From positions 19,344,767 to 19,408,766 of the forward strand of contig CM029386.1 in the NCBI GenBank assembly GCA_017165825.1: a stretch of DNA of 64,000 nucleotides, written 5' to 3'. The notes beneath the pieces were generated by a model, which saw only the letters and a list, made by a program, of their open reading frames with translations, had not been told where the DNA came from and did no database searches. Below are positions 12,941 to 23,899 of this stretch, piece after piece. The position numbers and the translations under genes are program-made. Within the stretch, counting starts at the first letter, position 1; every line of letters begins with the position of its first letter. Origin of the DNA: Hepsetus odoe (Eukaryota > Chordata > Actinopteri > Characiformes > Hepsetidae).

Positions 12941-13089
12941 AAGACTGAGAGAGAGAGAGAGAGAGAGAAAGAGACAATGCGAGAGAGAGAGAGAGACAGA
13001 CAGACAGAAAGACAATGAGAGAGAGAGAGAGAGACAGACAGAAAGACAATGAGGGAGAGAGAGAGAGAGAGCGAGACAGACAGAAAGAC

Positions 13090-13136
<47 letters not shown>

Positions 13137-13150
13137 GACAGACAGACAAT

Positions 13151-13182
<32 letters not shown>

Positions 13183-13195
13183 CAGACAGAAAGAC

Positions 13196-13238
<43 letters not shown>

Positions 13239-13255
13239 AAGACAGACAGAAAGAC

Positions 13256-13298
<43 letters not shown>

Positions 13299-13320
13299 AG
13301 CCCAGGACAGACAGAAAGAC

Positions 13321-13363
<43 letters not shown>

Positions 13364-13376
13364 CAGACAGAAAGAC

Positions 13377-13423
<47 letters not shown>

Positions 13424-13436
13424 CAGACAGAAAGAC

Positions 13437-13503
<67 letters not shown>

Positions 13504-13541
13504 AAGACAATGAGAGAGAGAAGTGAGACAGACAGAAAGAC

Positions 13542-13591
<50 letters not shown>

Positions 13592-13608
13592 TGAGACAGA
13601 AGTGCCTC
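11850..13608. repeat. 1.75-kb GA-rich satellite with a GACAGACAGAAAGACAAT core
   Basis: Long GA tracts alternate with a recurring core, GACAGACAGAAAGACAAT, spaced about 25 to 70 bases apart. The plus strand is almost free of pyrimidines over long stretches. All six frames are open because of the composition, giving Arg-Glu or Ser-Leu polymers; these are not genes. Some core copies carry single-base changes (AAAAGACT, GCCCAGGAC), most densely in 12530-12860. Confidence 0.95.
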
Positions 13609-13614
13609 CATTAG

Positions 13615-14150
13615 TGTACTTTAGGTCTAGATGATACTAGATTTCAACAAAATAAACAAAAGCAGATGAACGAAGCCAAGAGAAAAAGGTCCAGAGCTGA
13701 CACACTTCTTTTTCTAAGAAAAGCACTGATTTAAGATCCCAGATTTGTATCTCGAAGCCAGTGCACGCTTGCCTGGAGACAAAGCTCTTATTTATTTCAG
13801 CATTAAGGACACAAATCTCCAGGGAAAAAAGGCTGGGTGTGGGTTGCGTAATGAGTCAAAGCTCTTGGATGAACAGAAAAGCATGAGCAAGCGCTTTTAG
13901 AAAGGCTTCAACAAAGAGCTTAAAGTACAACAATCTACATTTACCGTGACACAACACACAAAAAACACACTCAGCGCGAGCACCAAGCTCCCAGAACCTT
14001 TACTGTGGAACATGGTGGCTTCAAGCATTTTTACCCCTTCGTGATGTTGGGACTCATCACCACTCAAACTTTTTCAACCTGCTTTGGGCCAAAAGAGATC
14101 CAGTGAGTACTTTTAACATCAGTTTACAAATAAAAAGCGTCAGGTGACTA
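13615..14150. other. No feature recognised
   Basis: Unique-looking sequence between the GA satellite and the next SINE; no gene or RNA is seen. Confidence 0.5.
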
Positions 14151-14336
14151 TTTAGTGTTTAGGGGCAGGTCTCAAGATCGGACGGTTGTGGGTTCGAATT
14201 GCAGTTCAGTAGGTTGCACTGAGGTACTCTTGAGCAAGTACTGTCCCCATCACAGCTCCCCCGGCGCTGGACATAGCTGCCCCTGCTGCAGGGTAAAATG
14301 CAGAGGTTGCATTTTGTTGTGGCTCACTTTTCACCT
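14151..14336 (+). mobile_element. SINE family 1, degenerate
   Basis: The A box is lost but the B box (GGTTCGAATTG, one end decayed) and the body (GAGCAAGTACTGTCCCC, AAATGCAGAGGTTG) are recognisable. Confidence 0.75.
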
Positions 14337-14877
14337 TAACTAAATCCACCCATCGTAGCGTGTCACTCTGATGAAAGTGAAGCTGAAAGTTGAAGATGAA
14401 CACACTCAGTGTATTACCATCCTTAATTAAAATTGCGAAATAATATGATGAATGGTTCAAAATAACTTCTAAAATTGTTGTTAAAACAATGATTTGTTAT
14501 TTTTCTATTGCATTATAATGGAATTGCTCAGTTATAACAGTGTTAAATCAAACACAAAGGCATAAACACCCTGGTGTTGACCAGTATGGACAGTAACTGT
14601 AGATGGTCACCAGTTTCCTGTCTGTTGTGCACTGAAGTGAAATGACACTGGACCCAGATGTGATTGCTGAAGTAAAAAGGCATCAGTGCCCCATATTTGC
14701 ACCGTATGCTGCACACAGTGCTCAGGCGGCCTGCTGCAATGTGGGTCACAAGTCGGTGCATTTCTTATCAGAAGAGATGGTCACTCGTATAATCTCTCTC
14801 ACGCATATAGACACGCTGCCCTGGGGTCATTCCAGTGCTCCAGCGGGACGTCCCGGCCTTGTTAACATTATACTGAC

Positions 14878-14889
14878 ACTATCTATCTA

Positions 14890-14924
<35 letters not shown>

Positions 14925-15195
14925 GTCTGTCTGTCTGTCTATATGTCTATCTATATATATATATATCTGTCTATCTATCTATCTATATATCTATCTGTCT
15001 ATCTATCTATCTGTCTATCTATCTATCTGTTTATATTTCCTTATTTCTTTCTTTCTGTCTATCTGCCCATCTGTCTATCTATCTATCTATCTATCTATGT
15101 CTATCTATCTATCTATCTTTCTATCTGTCTATCTATCTGTCTATCTATCCATCTGTCTGTCTGTCTGTCTGTTTATCTATCTGTCTGCTTATCTG

Positions 15196-15231
<36 letters not shown>

Positions 15232-15285
15232 ACTCCTCTGTCTGTTTATATTTCTATTCTTTCTTTCTGTCTATCTGCCCATCTG

Positions 15286-15322
<37 letters not shown>

Positions 15323-15323
15323 G

Positions 15324-15382
<59 letters not shown>

Positions 15383-15446
15383 GTCTATCTATCTATCCAT
15401 CCATCCATCCATCCATCTGTCTATCTATTTATCCATCCATCCATCC

Positions 15447-15545
<99 letters not shown>

Positions 15546-15595
15546 CATCTGTCTGTCTGTCTGTCTGTTTATCTATCTGTCTGTCTTTCTGTCTG

Positions 15596-15638
<43 letters not shown>

Positions 15639-15692
15639 GTCTGTCTGTTTATCTATGTATGTATCTATCTATCTATCTATCTATCTGTCTAT

Positions 15693-15741
<49 letters not shown>

Positions 15742-15793
15742 CATCCATCTATCCATCCATCATCCATCTATCCAACTATTTATCTATCTATGC

Positions 15794-15843
<50 letters not shown>
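14878..15843. repeat. (CTAT)n/(CTGT)n tetranucleotide array, about 1 kb
   Basis: Almost pure CTAT repeats with CTGT and CCAT variants. A higher-order block starting near TTTATATTTC (15030 and 15246) and CTGCCCATCTGTC (15062 and 15276) is duplicated, so a segment of about 214 bases was copied. The long Ser-Ile-Tyr-Leu frames are compositional. Confidence 0.95.
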
Positions 15844-16352
15844 TTGTGACTTTCCGTCTCTCCATCCATCCATCTGTCCATCTCCCTATATATCCGAAAC
15901 TCTGACCCCTTTACTCTGAAGGAAGACTTTACAGAAGTGAAGATAAAGGGGAAGTTCTCAAACCTCAACAAATCATTCACACATTCACACTCATCACCTT
16001 CCAGTCTCTCACAAAAGAATCAGCCAACAGCACATGCATGTGTCAGTCATTCACATTCAGTTTGAATCAGTTCCGTTCTGCTAATTCACTCATTTGCAGG
16101 CTCACGCAGGCTGTGAGCAGAGATTTAGGATATTGTTTTTCTGTCTGACTAAAGGGGCACAGACCATGTTCCTGTGCTGTGTCCTTCTCTGTTCCAGCAG
16201 CTGAACGTAAATCCAAAATTTAAATAAAAGTACCCGAAATGAAGGGGGCGGATGGGGGTAATCCCCCCACACCCTGCTGGGAAATTACAGACAGTCTGGC
16301 ACTCCTAGTGTGTAAATCTGAGGGAAAAAATCCTACTCTGTCTGCTCCTTTC

Positions 16353-16354
<2 letters not shown>

Positions 16355-16397
<43 letters not shown>
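16355..16397. repeat. (GA)n microsatellite
   Basis: A GA run of about 40 bases. The flanks, 15920-16350 and 16400-16900, show no gene. Confidence 0.9.
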
Positions 16398-16402
<5 letters not shown>

Positions 16403-16912
16403 GTGGTGTCTACAAAGCAGACGTCCTGTTGCTGTTCTCTTGCTCCAGTCTCCCTGTGGATTTGGGTTGTCTGTGCCGTCGTAATGGTAACCCAGCTAAT
16501 CACATCTGATAGCAGTGTGGCATCATCCAAATCAGATCCTTCTAATCACTTCACATTCATCATCAGTCACGTTAGCAGATCTGAGTGATATTGACTCCCT
16601 TCGTCCATCACTGTCCTCATTCTTGCCAGAATTCTGGGATGCATTTTGTTCTTCTCTCTTCATTCAGGTCAAAGTGAAATTCAGAGGTTAGTTAATCTGG
16701 CATGATTTAGGAATTAAACACTGATGTTGCTGTTGGTGAAGGAAGCTTGAAACAAAAAAAATCAATAAGGATTATGATTCGCTTTTTATGTGATTTAATT
16801 AATAAGTAAGTACTGTTATACATAAGTTATACCGTGTGAAATCACCCCTCATTTCTTCAAATTTTGCTTTCAAAGAACCAGACTTTCTTCTGTTTTTATC
16901 TATTATTGAGGA

Positions 16913-17052
16913 ACAGTTCTCCAGATCTTCCTGAAGGACAGTGTTGTTGTCTCTCATTTTCAGTCCAGTCTCTGTACCTGAGCAGTTCTCCAGATCTTCC
17001 TGAAGGACAATGTTGTTGTCTCTCATGTTCAGTCCAGTCTCTGTACCTGAGC
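16913..17052. repeat. 69-bp direct tandem duplication
   Basis: Two adjacent copies beginning AGTTCTCCAGATCTTCCTGA (16913 and 16982) and ending GTCTCTGTACCTGAGC. They differ at only a few positions, so the duplication is recent. It lies upstream of smim28. Confidence 0.9.
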
Positions 17053-17094
17053 AGTTTGATAGTTCTGTGTTGGTTAATCCACACAGTGATCTAC

Positions 17095-17222
17095 GTCTGA
17101 ACCTTCAAGCAGAACAAAGTGTTTAACTTAAGACATGAAGCAGTGAAGAAAAAGGTGCAGCTGATCCCACATGATCAGGTGATTCGTTTACTGCTGATGC
17201 TGAACGCTGAGTGGTTGGAAAC
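17095..17222 (+). repeat. Left arm of a dispersed inverted repeat
   Basis: The segment beginning GAACCTTCAAGCAGAACA and ending AACGCTGAGTGGTTGG reappears in reverse complement at 20683-20803. The two arms flank smim28 exon 1 about 3.5 kb apart. They are probably copies of one DNA transposon. Confidence 0.75.
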
Positions 17223-17639
17223 CCTTTTTCTAGAACTTTGTTTCTTTAGACACTTTACTCTTGCAGTAAAACATTTGTTCCCATTTCAGCAATATTTCCA
17301 CTCAATATGCCCAGGAGAAAACCATTTGAAAGGCATAACTTCTCGTGTGGAGAAGCCTCTGGTGAGCAGATCAGTGTTGACCTGTGTGCTGTATTTTGAT
17401 TTGAAACTCACTCTCCGCTCACTAATAGTCTCTGTGCACTGCTGATTGACAGATTGACAGACAGCAGCAGTCCCCATATGCCATATCTTCCTCGTCCTCT
17501 TCATCATCACTTTCTACTCAATATAGGCCAGCTGCACATCAACACCGCAAAAATCCCTCTAATTTTTTTTTCGCAGCCTCATTGGCTGACCACTGGCCTG
17601 GATCTGGGTCCTCTTCATCTGCATGTGTGGGCATCTCTC

Positions 17640-17652
17640 GCTCTCTCACTCG

Positions 17653-17690
<38 letters not shown>
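17640..17690. repeat. (CT)n tract upstream of smim28
   Basis: A pyrimidine CT run of about 50 bases, roughly 150 bases before the smim28 start codon, possibly in the promoter or 5' UTR. Confidence 0.85.
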
Positions 17691-17838
17691 TTTAAATATG
17701 AAGCTCAACACAGCTGTCATCCCTCATTAGTCTGCCGTTGGGCTTCTCCCTGGCTAGAAGCTCCATCGCATGTTGGGTTCTTGGTTGCGACCTTTATAGG
17801 TTTTTTTTTCTACCATCCAAGAACTGTTCCTGGACAGC

Positions 17839-20800
17839 ATGCGTAAGGTTCCAGAGAGCAGCTGGATGAAGTTTGGGCCCGCTGGAAGAGGATCCTATGA
17901 CTGGGTTACTGGTTCTCCATCTCCACCTCCCACTGAGAAACAGGTAAGAACACCTCAGTGCTCTTGTGAAAAAAATAAAAAATAAACAAACTTTAAAACG
18001 TGAAATACATTGAACATCACTGTCTTTGCACTGTTGCAGTATATGTTGAAGGTCTGTTTGATGGTTCAGTCTCTGAGAAGGCATTCCAGTTAGAATTTCA
18101 CCAAACGTGTCTCTGTACGTTGTAGAAATGACAACAAATCTTGAATCTCGAAAGATTATTTAGGTTTAAATGCATGTTTTTAGTGTAATTCATAATCATG
18201 CAGAACATTTCCTTTTTTGAATGTGTTACTTTACTTCTCCTAGATCATTTTACTTTTCTTCCCTACATGCTGTTTTTTCTCCATTCCATTTTTGCAACAC
18301 ATTTATCGATGGTGTCTTTTGGTGTTGAGGACGAGGTGTTCATTTCATGCAGCTGTGCTGGTTTGCACCTGCCCTACTTCCCTGTTGCTCATTTCCCTAG
18401 TGTTTAGGCACTAGGCCCCAGGATCAGAAGGTCTTGGGTTCGAATCCCAGACCAATACGTTGCCCTGAGGTACCCTTGAGCAAGGTACCGTCCCCGTCAA
18501 TGCTCCCCGGGCACTTTCAATGGCTGCCCCGTGCTGCGCGTGTGTGTGTGTGTGTGTGTATGGGTAAAATGCAGAAGTATAATTTTTTGTGTGTCTCACT
18601 GTGTGCTGTGCTGTGCTGTGTTTCACAATGACAAGAATAGTCACTTTCAAAATGCAAGGGAACCTGAAGTGGATCACCAATGGTTTGGAGGATAAATCAG
18701 AAAAGTTCATCATGAATCTAAAGCTGGGTTATTTATTGGTGATTTTTTTTTTGATGATTTGAGATGCTGAGACTAAACTGTGAGGCTGTTTGGAGCATAA
18801 AGATTCTAATAGTCTCAGGTAATTTCATTTGGACATTTATTTGGACATAAAAAAAAAACTCAACAATTAAGGAACGAGCAGAACGCCCTGTGCTTTAATG
18901 AACATTTATGGAATATGTATGGTGTGTGTTTTAGAATGCTAGAATATATATATATATAATTTTCAATTATACTTCCATAAGTGTCCTTATGCATTGTAAT
19001 AAAATTCAACTATACAAGTATTTCGGACCTTTCAAAACATCATTAATAAAAAGCTGAAACTATGAATAAAGAAATAACCATATTATGCCTGCAATATCTG
19101 CCATGCTGCCTTATTTAAAACTTTATTTGGGAATGATACCATATTTCTGTCTGTCAGGGAGTCAGTGTGTACTCTGGAGTGCCTTTTTTCTTTGAGAAAG
19201 TGTGAGCTCATTTTACAGGCATGTCAAATGTTCAAGATAACAGCGGGGTGGTGCTGGTCTAGTGGTAGGACACGCCTACAGACCAAGAGATTGCATGTCG
19301 CAAGAGCGTCTGCTAAATGATGTAAAGTTAAATGTAAGTGTAACTGGAAATGACTGGTATACACATACTAGTAATTGCACTGTGTGTGCTACATCTCAGG
19401 TCTGAACCCACCGAAGATCCGCTGCAAAACAAGGTGCTGAAAAGGTTCACGCTATAACAGAAAGAGGTCAGAACACACAGTGGTCAGAGTGCCCATGCTG
19501 ACCCCACACCACTGCAGAAAGGGCATGTGAGCACCACAACTGGACCATAGTCTGAAGCCTGGTCTGATAGATGTTTTGTTTCACTTAATGTGGATGATCA
19601 TGTATGTATGTGCATCATTAACTTGGTGAAGAGATGGCGCCAGGATGCACAAAGGGAAGAATGCTTGAGAAGGTTGTGGTTTTGAATCCCTGACCAGTAG
19701 GTACCCTTGAGCAAGGTACCGTCCCCATCACTGCTCCCTGGGCGCTTTCAATAGCTGCCCCCTGCTGCACGCGTGTGTATGGGTGAAACGCAGAGGTTGA
19801 ATTTCAATGTGTCGTGCTGTGCTGCGTTTCACAATGACAAGGGTAGTCACTTTCACTTTAGAGGTCTTGTGGAGTCTTGATGGGTCTGGTGTCACAAGGG
19901 GCACCTACACAATTATAGACAGGTGGTTTTAATGTTATGGCTGAGTGGTGAATAATAGTTCTGTGGGCTCTATCCTTGGTACTGAACTGTCCTGAATGGG
20001 AGTGCTGGACAAGAACCTGAAGCTTGCATCTGTTTTGGAAACAGACCTGACAGAGGTTCACCCGAAGAGACCCATGACCCGCGGGATTTAAAGGGACTAA
20101 AGTGTCTAATCTGGCAGAAAAGCAGTATTATCTGATTAACCGTAGCACGGAGTGAGATGTGCTCTGATCAATTGTAGGGGCTGAAGCTCAGAAGACACTT
20201 AGCATGACTAAATTATCATTAGGCACATGATTTAGAGATGAGAGCACACTTTTATTACCGCTGTGCTCGGGAATTCATCTGCCTCTGTCTAAGGAGGCTG
20301 AAGTTTATTGTTGTGTGAAAATGATATTTCGGATAAAGTGATGTTTTGCTCTGAAAGACAAGTCACACAAACACCCAGCAAACCCATTTGGTTGAGAGTA
20401 TACAGTCTTATGCAAACGTTTATTCACCACTGGTCAAATAAGAGGTTTTGTACTTGCAAATACAGCACTATGCAAAAAGTCTAGAGCCCTCGTTTCTTTA
20501 GATTTTACTGGAGGCTCATTTCTTTAGATTTTACTGGAGTTGCCTTGTTGGTGCAGACATGTGACTTCATGTCTGTCAAACGCTCTTATCTTTGGCATAT
20601 TGATTAGCTTTAATGGAAGACCTGAGAACAAATGTTTTACTGTGCCAGACTGGCTAAAGATGCAAGGTTCTAGCTAAAGGTACTCCAACCACTCAGCGTT
20701 CAGCATTGGCAACTAATCACAACTGATCATCAGGAATCATCTGCTCCTGTTTCTTCACTGCTTCATGCCTTAAGTTACACAATGTTCTGCTTGAAGGTTC

Positions 20801-22765
20801 ATACGAACTGTTCCTCAACAATACATTAAAAAAAAGCAAGAACGTCTGGCTCCTTGGAAGCGAAATGAAAGGAAAGGTTGTTTAAGACATTCAATCAGCA
20901 CTGAAATTGTAATAGAATTTACAAGGAACACAGGGAAACTTAAATATGTCATATTTTCAAATGTTTTTACTGAATTTAGCATTTTGTAAGAATAAATCAA
21001 TGTAAGGTTGGGGAACATTGAATTTTCTTTACAGTAAACTTGACAAAAGAATCAGCAATTGTTTATTTAAATGTGCACGAATGTTCTCCGCAGAGGATGT
21101 GCGTTAAAATCAGCACAACCGTACCTGCAGGATGGCTGTAAGACTCTGATTGTGCTGGAATATTCTCCCTTGCCCACCTTGCTCAGGAATACTATCTTCT
21201 ATTCATACTTTCCCTTCATTCACCCTTTTCTAGAATATTCTCCCTGTTTACATTCTTCTCAGTCATACTGTTCTAGAGTGTTCTCTCAGACTCCCACCAT
21301 TCTAGAAGATTCTCCTCATTTACACTATAACATTCTCTTTTTATTCACACCGTTCTAGAGTGTTCTCTTCATTCACATTGTTTTAGAACATGCTCTTTAT
21401 TTGCACTCTTCTAGAGTGTTCTCTTGATTGATAGCCTTCTGGAATTTTCTTTTCATCCACGGTGTTCTAGAATGCTCTATTCATTCGCACCATTCTAGAC
21501 AACTCTCTAAACTGTTCTAATGTTCTCTTCATTTACACTCATCTAGAATCTTTCCATCATTTCAACTGTTCTACAACATTCTCTTTGTTTACAGTTTCTA
21601 GTGTTTCCTCCTCGTTTATGCTTTCCTAGCATTTTCTCCTCATTCTCAGTGTTCTAGAATGTTCTTCGAATTCTCAGTGTTTTAGAATGTTCTTCTCATT
21701 CTCTGTGTTCTAGAATGTTCGTCTATTTCTCCGTGTTTTAGAATTTTCTCCTCATTCTCAATGTTCTAGAATGTTCGTCTAATTCTCAGTGTTTTAGAAT
21801 GTTCTCTTCATTCTCAGTGCCCATGGATATTCTATCCCTAGTTCCACATTTAGGCAGCGGTGGCCTAGTGTTTAGGGAATTGGCCCCCAGATGGGAAGAT
21901 CATAGGTTCAAATCCCTCACCAGTAGGTTGCCCTGAGTTATCCTTGAGCAAGGTACCGTCCCCGTCACTGTTCCCCGGGCGCTTTCAAAAGCTGCCCCCT
22001 GCTGCATGTGTTTTTTTTGTTTATGGGTAAAATGCAGAGGTGTAATTTCGTTGTGGTTCACTGTGTGTTGTGCCGTGTTTCACAATGACAAGAATAGTCA
22101 CTTTCACTTCACATTCACACTGGTTTGAAATATCAGTTTTATTTGTAGGAATATTCCTGTGCCTGCAGCGTTAGAGAGTCTTTTATGGCATCCTGATCAG
22201 ATTGCGCTCTGTTGCTTTTTAAACAATAATACATACTTTAAAATGAAAATGCAGAATTAATATTTATTTACTGAATGTAAAATGTTGACGAGAAAACACT
22301 GTAAACCATTTTGCCTGTTTTCATTTTCTTCATCCTCAGGGTTACCACTGGAACGAGCTGTCACCTAATGACAACGACGTGAAGTCAGAGATCATCTTCT
22401 ACGTTGTACTCCCACTGGCATCACTCCTGGTCCTCAGTCTGCTGGCCTTCCTTGTCTACCGGAAGTTCTCACGCAGTAAGCTCAGTCTAGCCAACATCAT
22501 TGCACTGGACCTTCAGGATGCAGAAAGCAGCGCCGAGTTCCTGTCCTCCCTCACAGCGAACAGCGAACGTCTGAACAGCACAAGCTCTGACGTGTCTGAC
22601 GGGGTTTTCCTGATGGTCTACCTTCCACCACCCTACGAGGAGACACTGACCAAGATAACCCGGGCAGCGAGCCTCTCCAGCGGCAAAGACGTAGAATCTA
22701 TCAAGATGGAAGACCTTGAGGCCAAACTGTGCCCTGAATTAAAATCCAGTGGGCGTTATGTGTGA
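17839..22765 (+). CDS. smim28: Small integral membrane protein 28 (SMIM28 orthologue)
   Basis: Two coding exons: 17839-17943 and 22340-22765, joined in phase 0 across a GT-AG intron of about 4.4 kb, give 176 residues. Exon 1 reads MRKVPESSWMKFGPAGRGSY and continues with DWVT, closely matching the start of mammalian SMIM28 (SSWKKFG-AGRGTYEW). Exon 2 brings one hydrophobic segment (FYVVLPLASLLVLSLLAFLV, about residues 54-73), then a basic stop-transfer stretch (YRKFSRSK). The cytoplasmic tail contains LPPPYEE, a PPxY motif able to bind WW-domain proteins, which corresponds to LPPSYEE in the mammalian protein. No signal peptide is present, so a single-pass protein with the tail inside is inferred. 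Function of the family is poorly known. The start was chosen by the homology of the first 25 residues. The frame, the splice signals and the homology agree. The intron contains three SINEs and a heat-shock-element-like array. Confidence 0.87.
18400..18652 (+). mobile_element. SINE family 1 in the smim28 intron
   Basis: Good B box (GGTTCGAATCC at about 18437), body GAGCAAGGTACCGTCCC and the 3' end AATAGTCACTTTC. The A box is partly lost. Confidence 0.88.
19245..19340 (+). mobile_element. SINE family 2, internally deleted
   Basis: A tRNA-like head with A box TGGTCTAGTGG is joined directly to the 3' end GAGCGTCTGCTAAATGATG; the middle seen in the 43439-43638 copy is missing. Confidence 0.75.
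19380..19945 (+). mobile_element. Decayed DNA transposon split by a SINE
   Basis: The left part (19380-19630, including GGTCAGAACACACAGTGGTC) and the right part (19862-19945, ending GGTGGTTTTAATGTTATGGC) resemble a common non-autonomous fish DNA transposon. A family 1 SINE has landed between them. No coding capacity remains. Confidence 0.55.
19632..19861 (+). mobile_element. SINE family 1, nested in a DNA transposon
   Basis: Body with GAGCAAGGTACCGTCCCC and 3' end TAGTCACTTTCACTTTA. The B box has decayed to GGTTTTGAATCCC. Confidence 0.85.
20395..20620. repeat. Tc1/mariner terminal-repeat fragments
   Basis: ATACAGTCTTATGCAAACG (20400) and ATACAGCACTATGCAAAAAG (20460) both resemble the terminal inverted repeat of the element at 55502-56051 (TACAGTACTGTGCAAAAG). 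No transposase is left. Confidence 0.5.
20683..20803 (-). repeat. Right arm of a dispersed inverted repeat
   Basis: Reverse complement of the segment at 17095-17222, from CCAACCACTCAGCGTT to CTGCTTGAAGGTTC, with moderate divergence and small gaps. Confidence 0.75.
21155..21825. repeat. Tandem array of heat-shock-element-like units (TTCTAGAATGTTC)
   Basis: About twenty degenerate units of 25-35 bases share a TTCTAGAA-TGTTCTC core followed by a pyrimidine-rich spacer (TTCATTCACACTG-like or TCATTCTCAGTG). Six units match TTCnnGAAnnTTC exactly: 21228-21240, 21300-21312, 21437-21449, 21652-21664, 21708-21720 and 21764-21776. That pattern is the three-box binding site of heat-shock factors. The array lies in the smim28 intron about 0.5 kb before exon 2. 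Whether it binds a factor or is only a minisatellite cannot be told from sequence. Confidence 0.85.
21852..22112 (+). mobile_element. SINE family 1 in the smim28 intron
   Basis: Near full length: GGCAGCGGTGGCCTAGTG head, B box GGTTCAAATCC, body and a 3' end in TCACTTTCACTTC. It separates the heat-shock-element array from exon 2. Confidence 0.9.
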
Positions 22766-23137
22766 CTGTTAAACGTGGCAAACTGTGTAAATGTCGTTCA
22801 AATGAGGGGCAAACGGGAAAAGAATATCATTGACATATTTGGGTGAAGGAGGTTTTTACCTTTTCATTACAAGGAACAACTCAGGTGCATCATGCTGAGA
22901 TGTAAAGATCCCATTTGAAGGACCCATATCATGAAAACACAATTTATCTTTTGCTTAGTTAAAGAATACGCTGCCTCAAAATCCACTTTCCAGCCCATGC
23001 GGTTCATAAACTTGGTCCGACTTCACAGATTTTATGATGTCACAAAAAACAATGAGTTTACATGTATCCATCAACTCATCCAATTCCTTTTTAGGCCAGT
23101 CAGGCATGCTAAAAGGGGCAACCAATCAGAACAGTTT

Positions 23138-23143
23138 AATAAA
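23138..23143 (+). terminator. Candidate poly(A) signal of smim28
   Basis: An AATAAA hexamer about 370 bases after the smim28 stop codon. Another (ACTAATAAAC) lies near 23712. I cannot say which is used. Confidence 0.4.
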
Positions 23144-23373
23144 AAGATCTTCAAAAGAAAGACATTGAAATTTAAAAACGATTGCATAAAATGTGTGTAT
23201 ATTTGTACATAAACACATGAACACATTATATTTCTACACGGGGGAAAAAAAAAAGCCAAATGTTGGACATGGGACATTAATATCATTTCAGTTTTAACCT
23301 TAAGCTTTTAGGACTGGACAGACTCCAACTATGGGGGTTATCATCATGTCCATAGGAGCCTTGCAATTAAAAC

Positions 23374-23375
<2 letters not shown>

Positions 23376-23446
<71 letters not shown>
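23376..23446. repeat. (CA)n microsatellite
   Basis: An almost perfect CA run of about 70 bases. Confidence 0.95.
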
Positions 23447-23449
<3 letters not shown>

Positions 23450-23814
23450 GACCATGAAAAACCTTTGTACTCGTGCTGTGATCAAACACTGTTGCTGACA
23501 GGATGGTGGGCTTGCGAATGAAGAGGGGGGGGGATTTTTGTTCCCTGTAATCTCCAAATACATATTTAAAAAAGAATATTTTATACTTAATTTATATGAT
23601 TGCATCAATCATTTTTAAAACGAGCATTAATCGTCCTTATAACCCACTTCCCTGGTATTGTCTTCTGTTAAGCCACCTGAGCCTGAGTGTACCTTCCTCT
23701 CTTTAAAGTATTTACTAATAAACAATGGATCGAAACCTGCACGTGATCCTGTTTTATCTTCTCTCAGAATGAAAACACGCCAGGCTCATGCCATCACACA
23801 AATCAAGGCCCTGA

Positions 23815-23897
23815 GTGTCAGTTACAGAGCGGGGGTCTGAGTGTCAGTTACAGAGCGTGGGTCTGGGTGTCAGTTACAGAGCGTGGGTCTGGGTCGT
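23815..23897. repeat. Three tandem copies of a 27-bp unit
   Basis: GTGTCAGTTACAGAGCG with GGGTCTGA/G occurs three times in a row (first copies at 23816, 23842 and 23868), nearly identical. Confidence 0.88.
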
Positions 23898-23899
23898 CT

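Noticed and set aside
11791..13614. Long open frames (up to 581 codons) on both strands
   Set aside because: They are Ser-Leu or Arg-Glu polymers dictated by the GA satellite, open in several frames at once and without any domain.
14642..15919. Open frames of up to 320 codons rich in Ser, Ile, Tyr and Leu
   Set aside because: They arise from the CTAT/CTGT repeat, which has no stop codon in these frames. No real gene features.
21155..21825. Repeat array with a CRISPR-like look
   Set aside because: Units are degenerate, spacers are not unique, and the sequence is a vertebrate intron.
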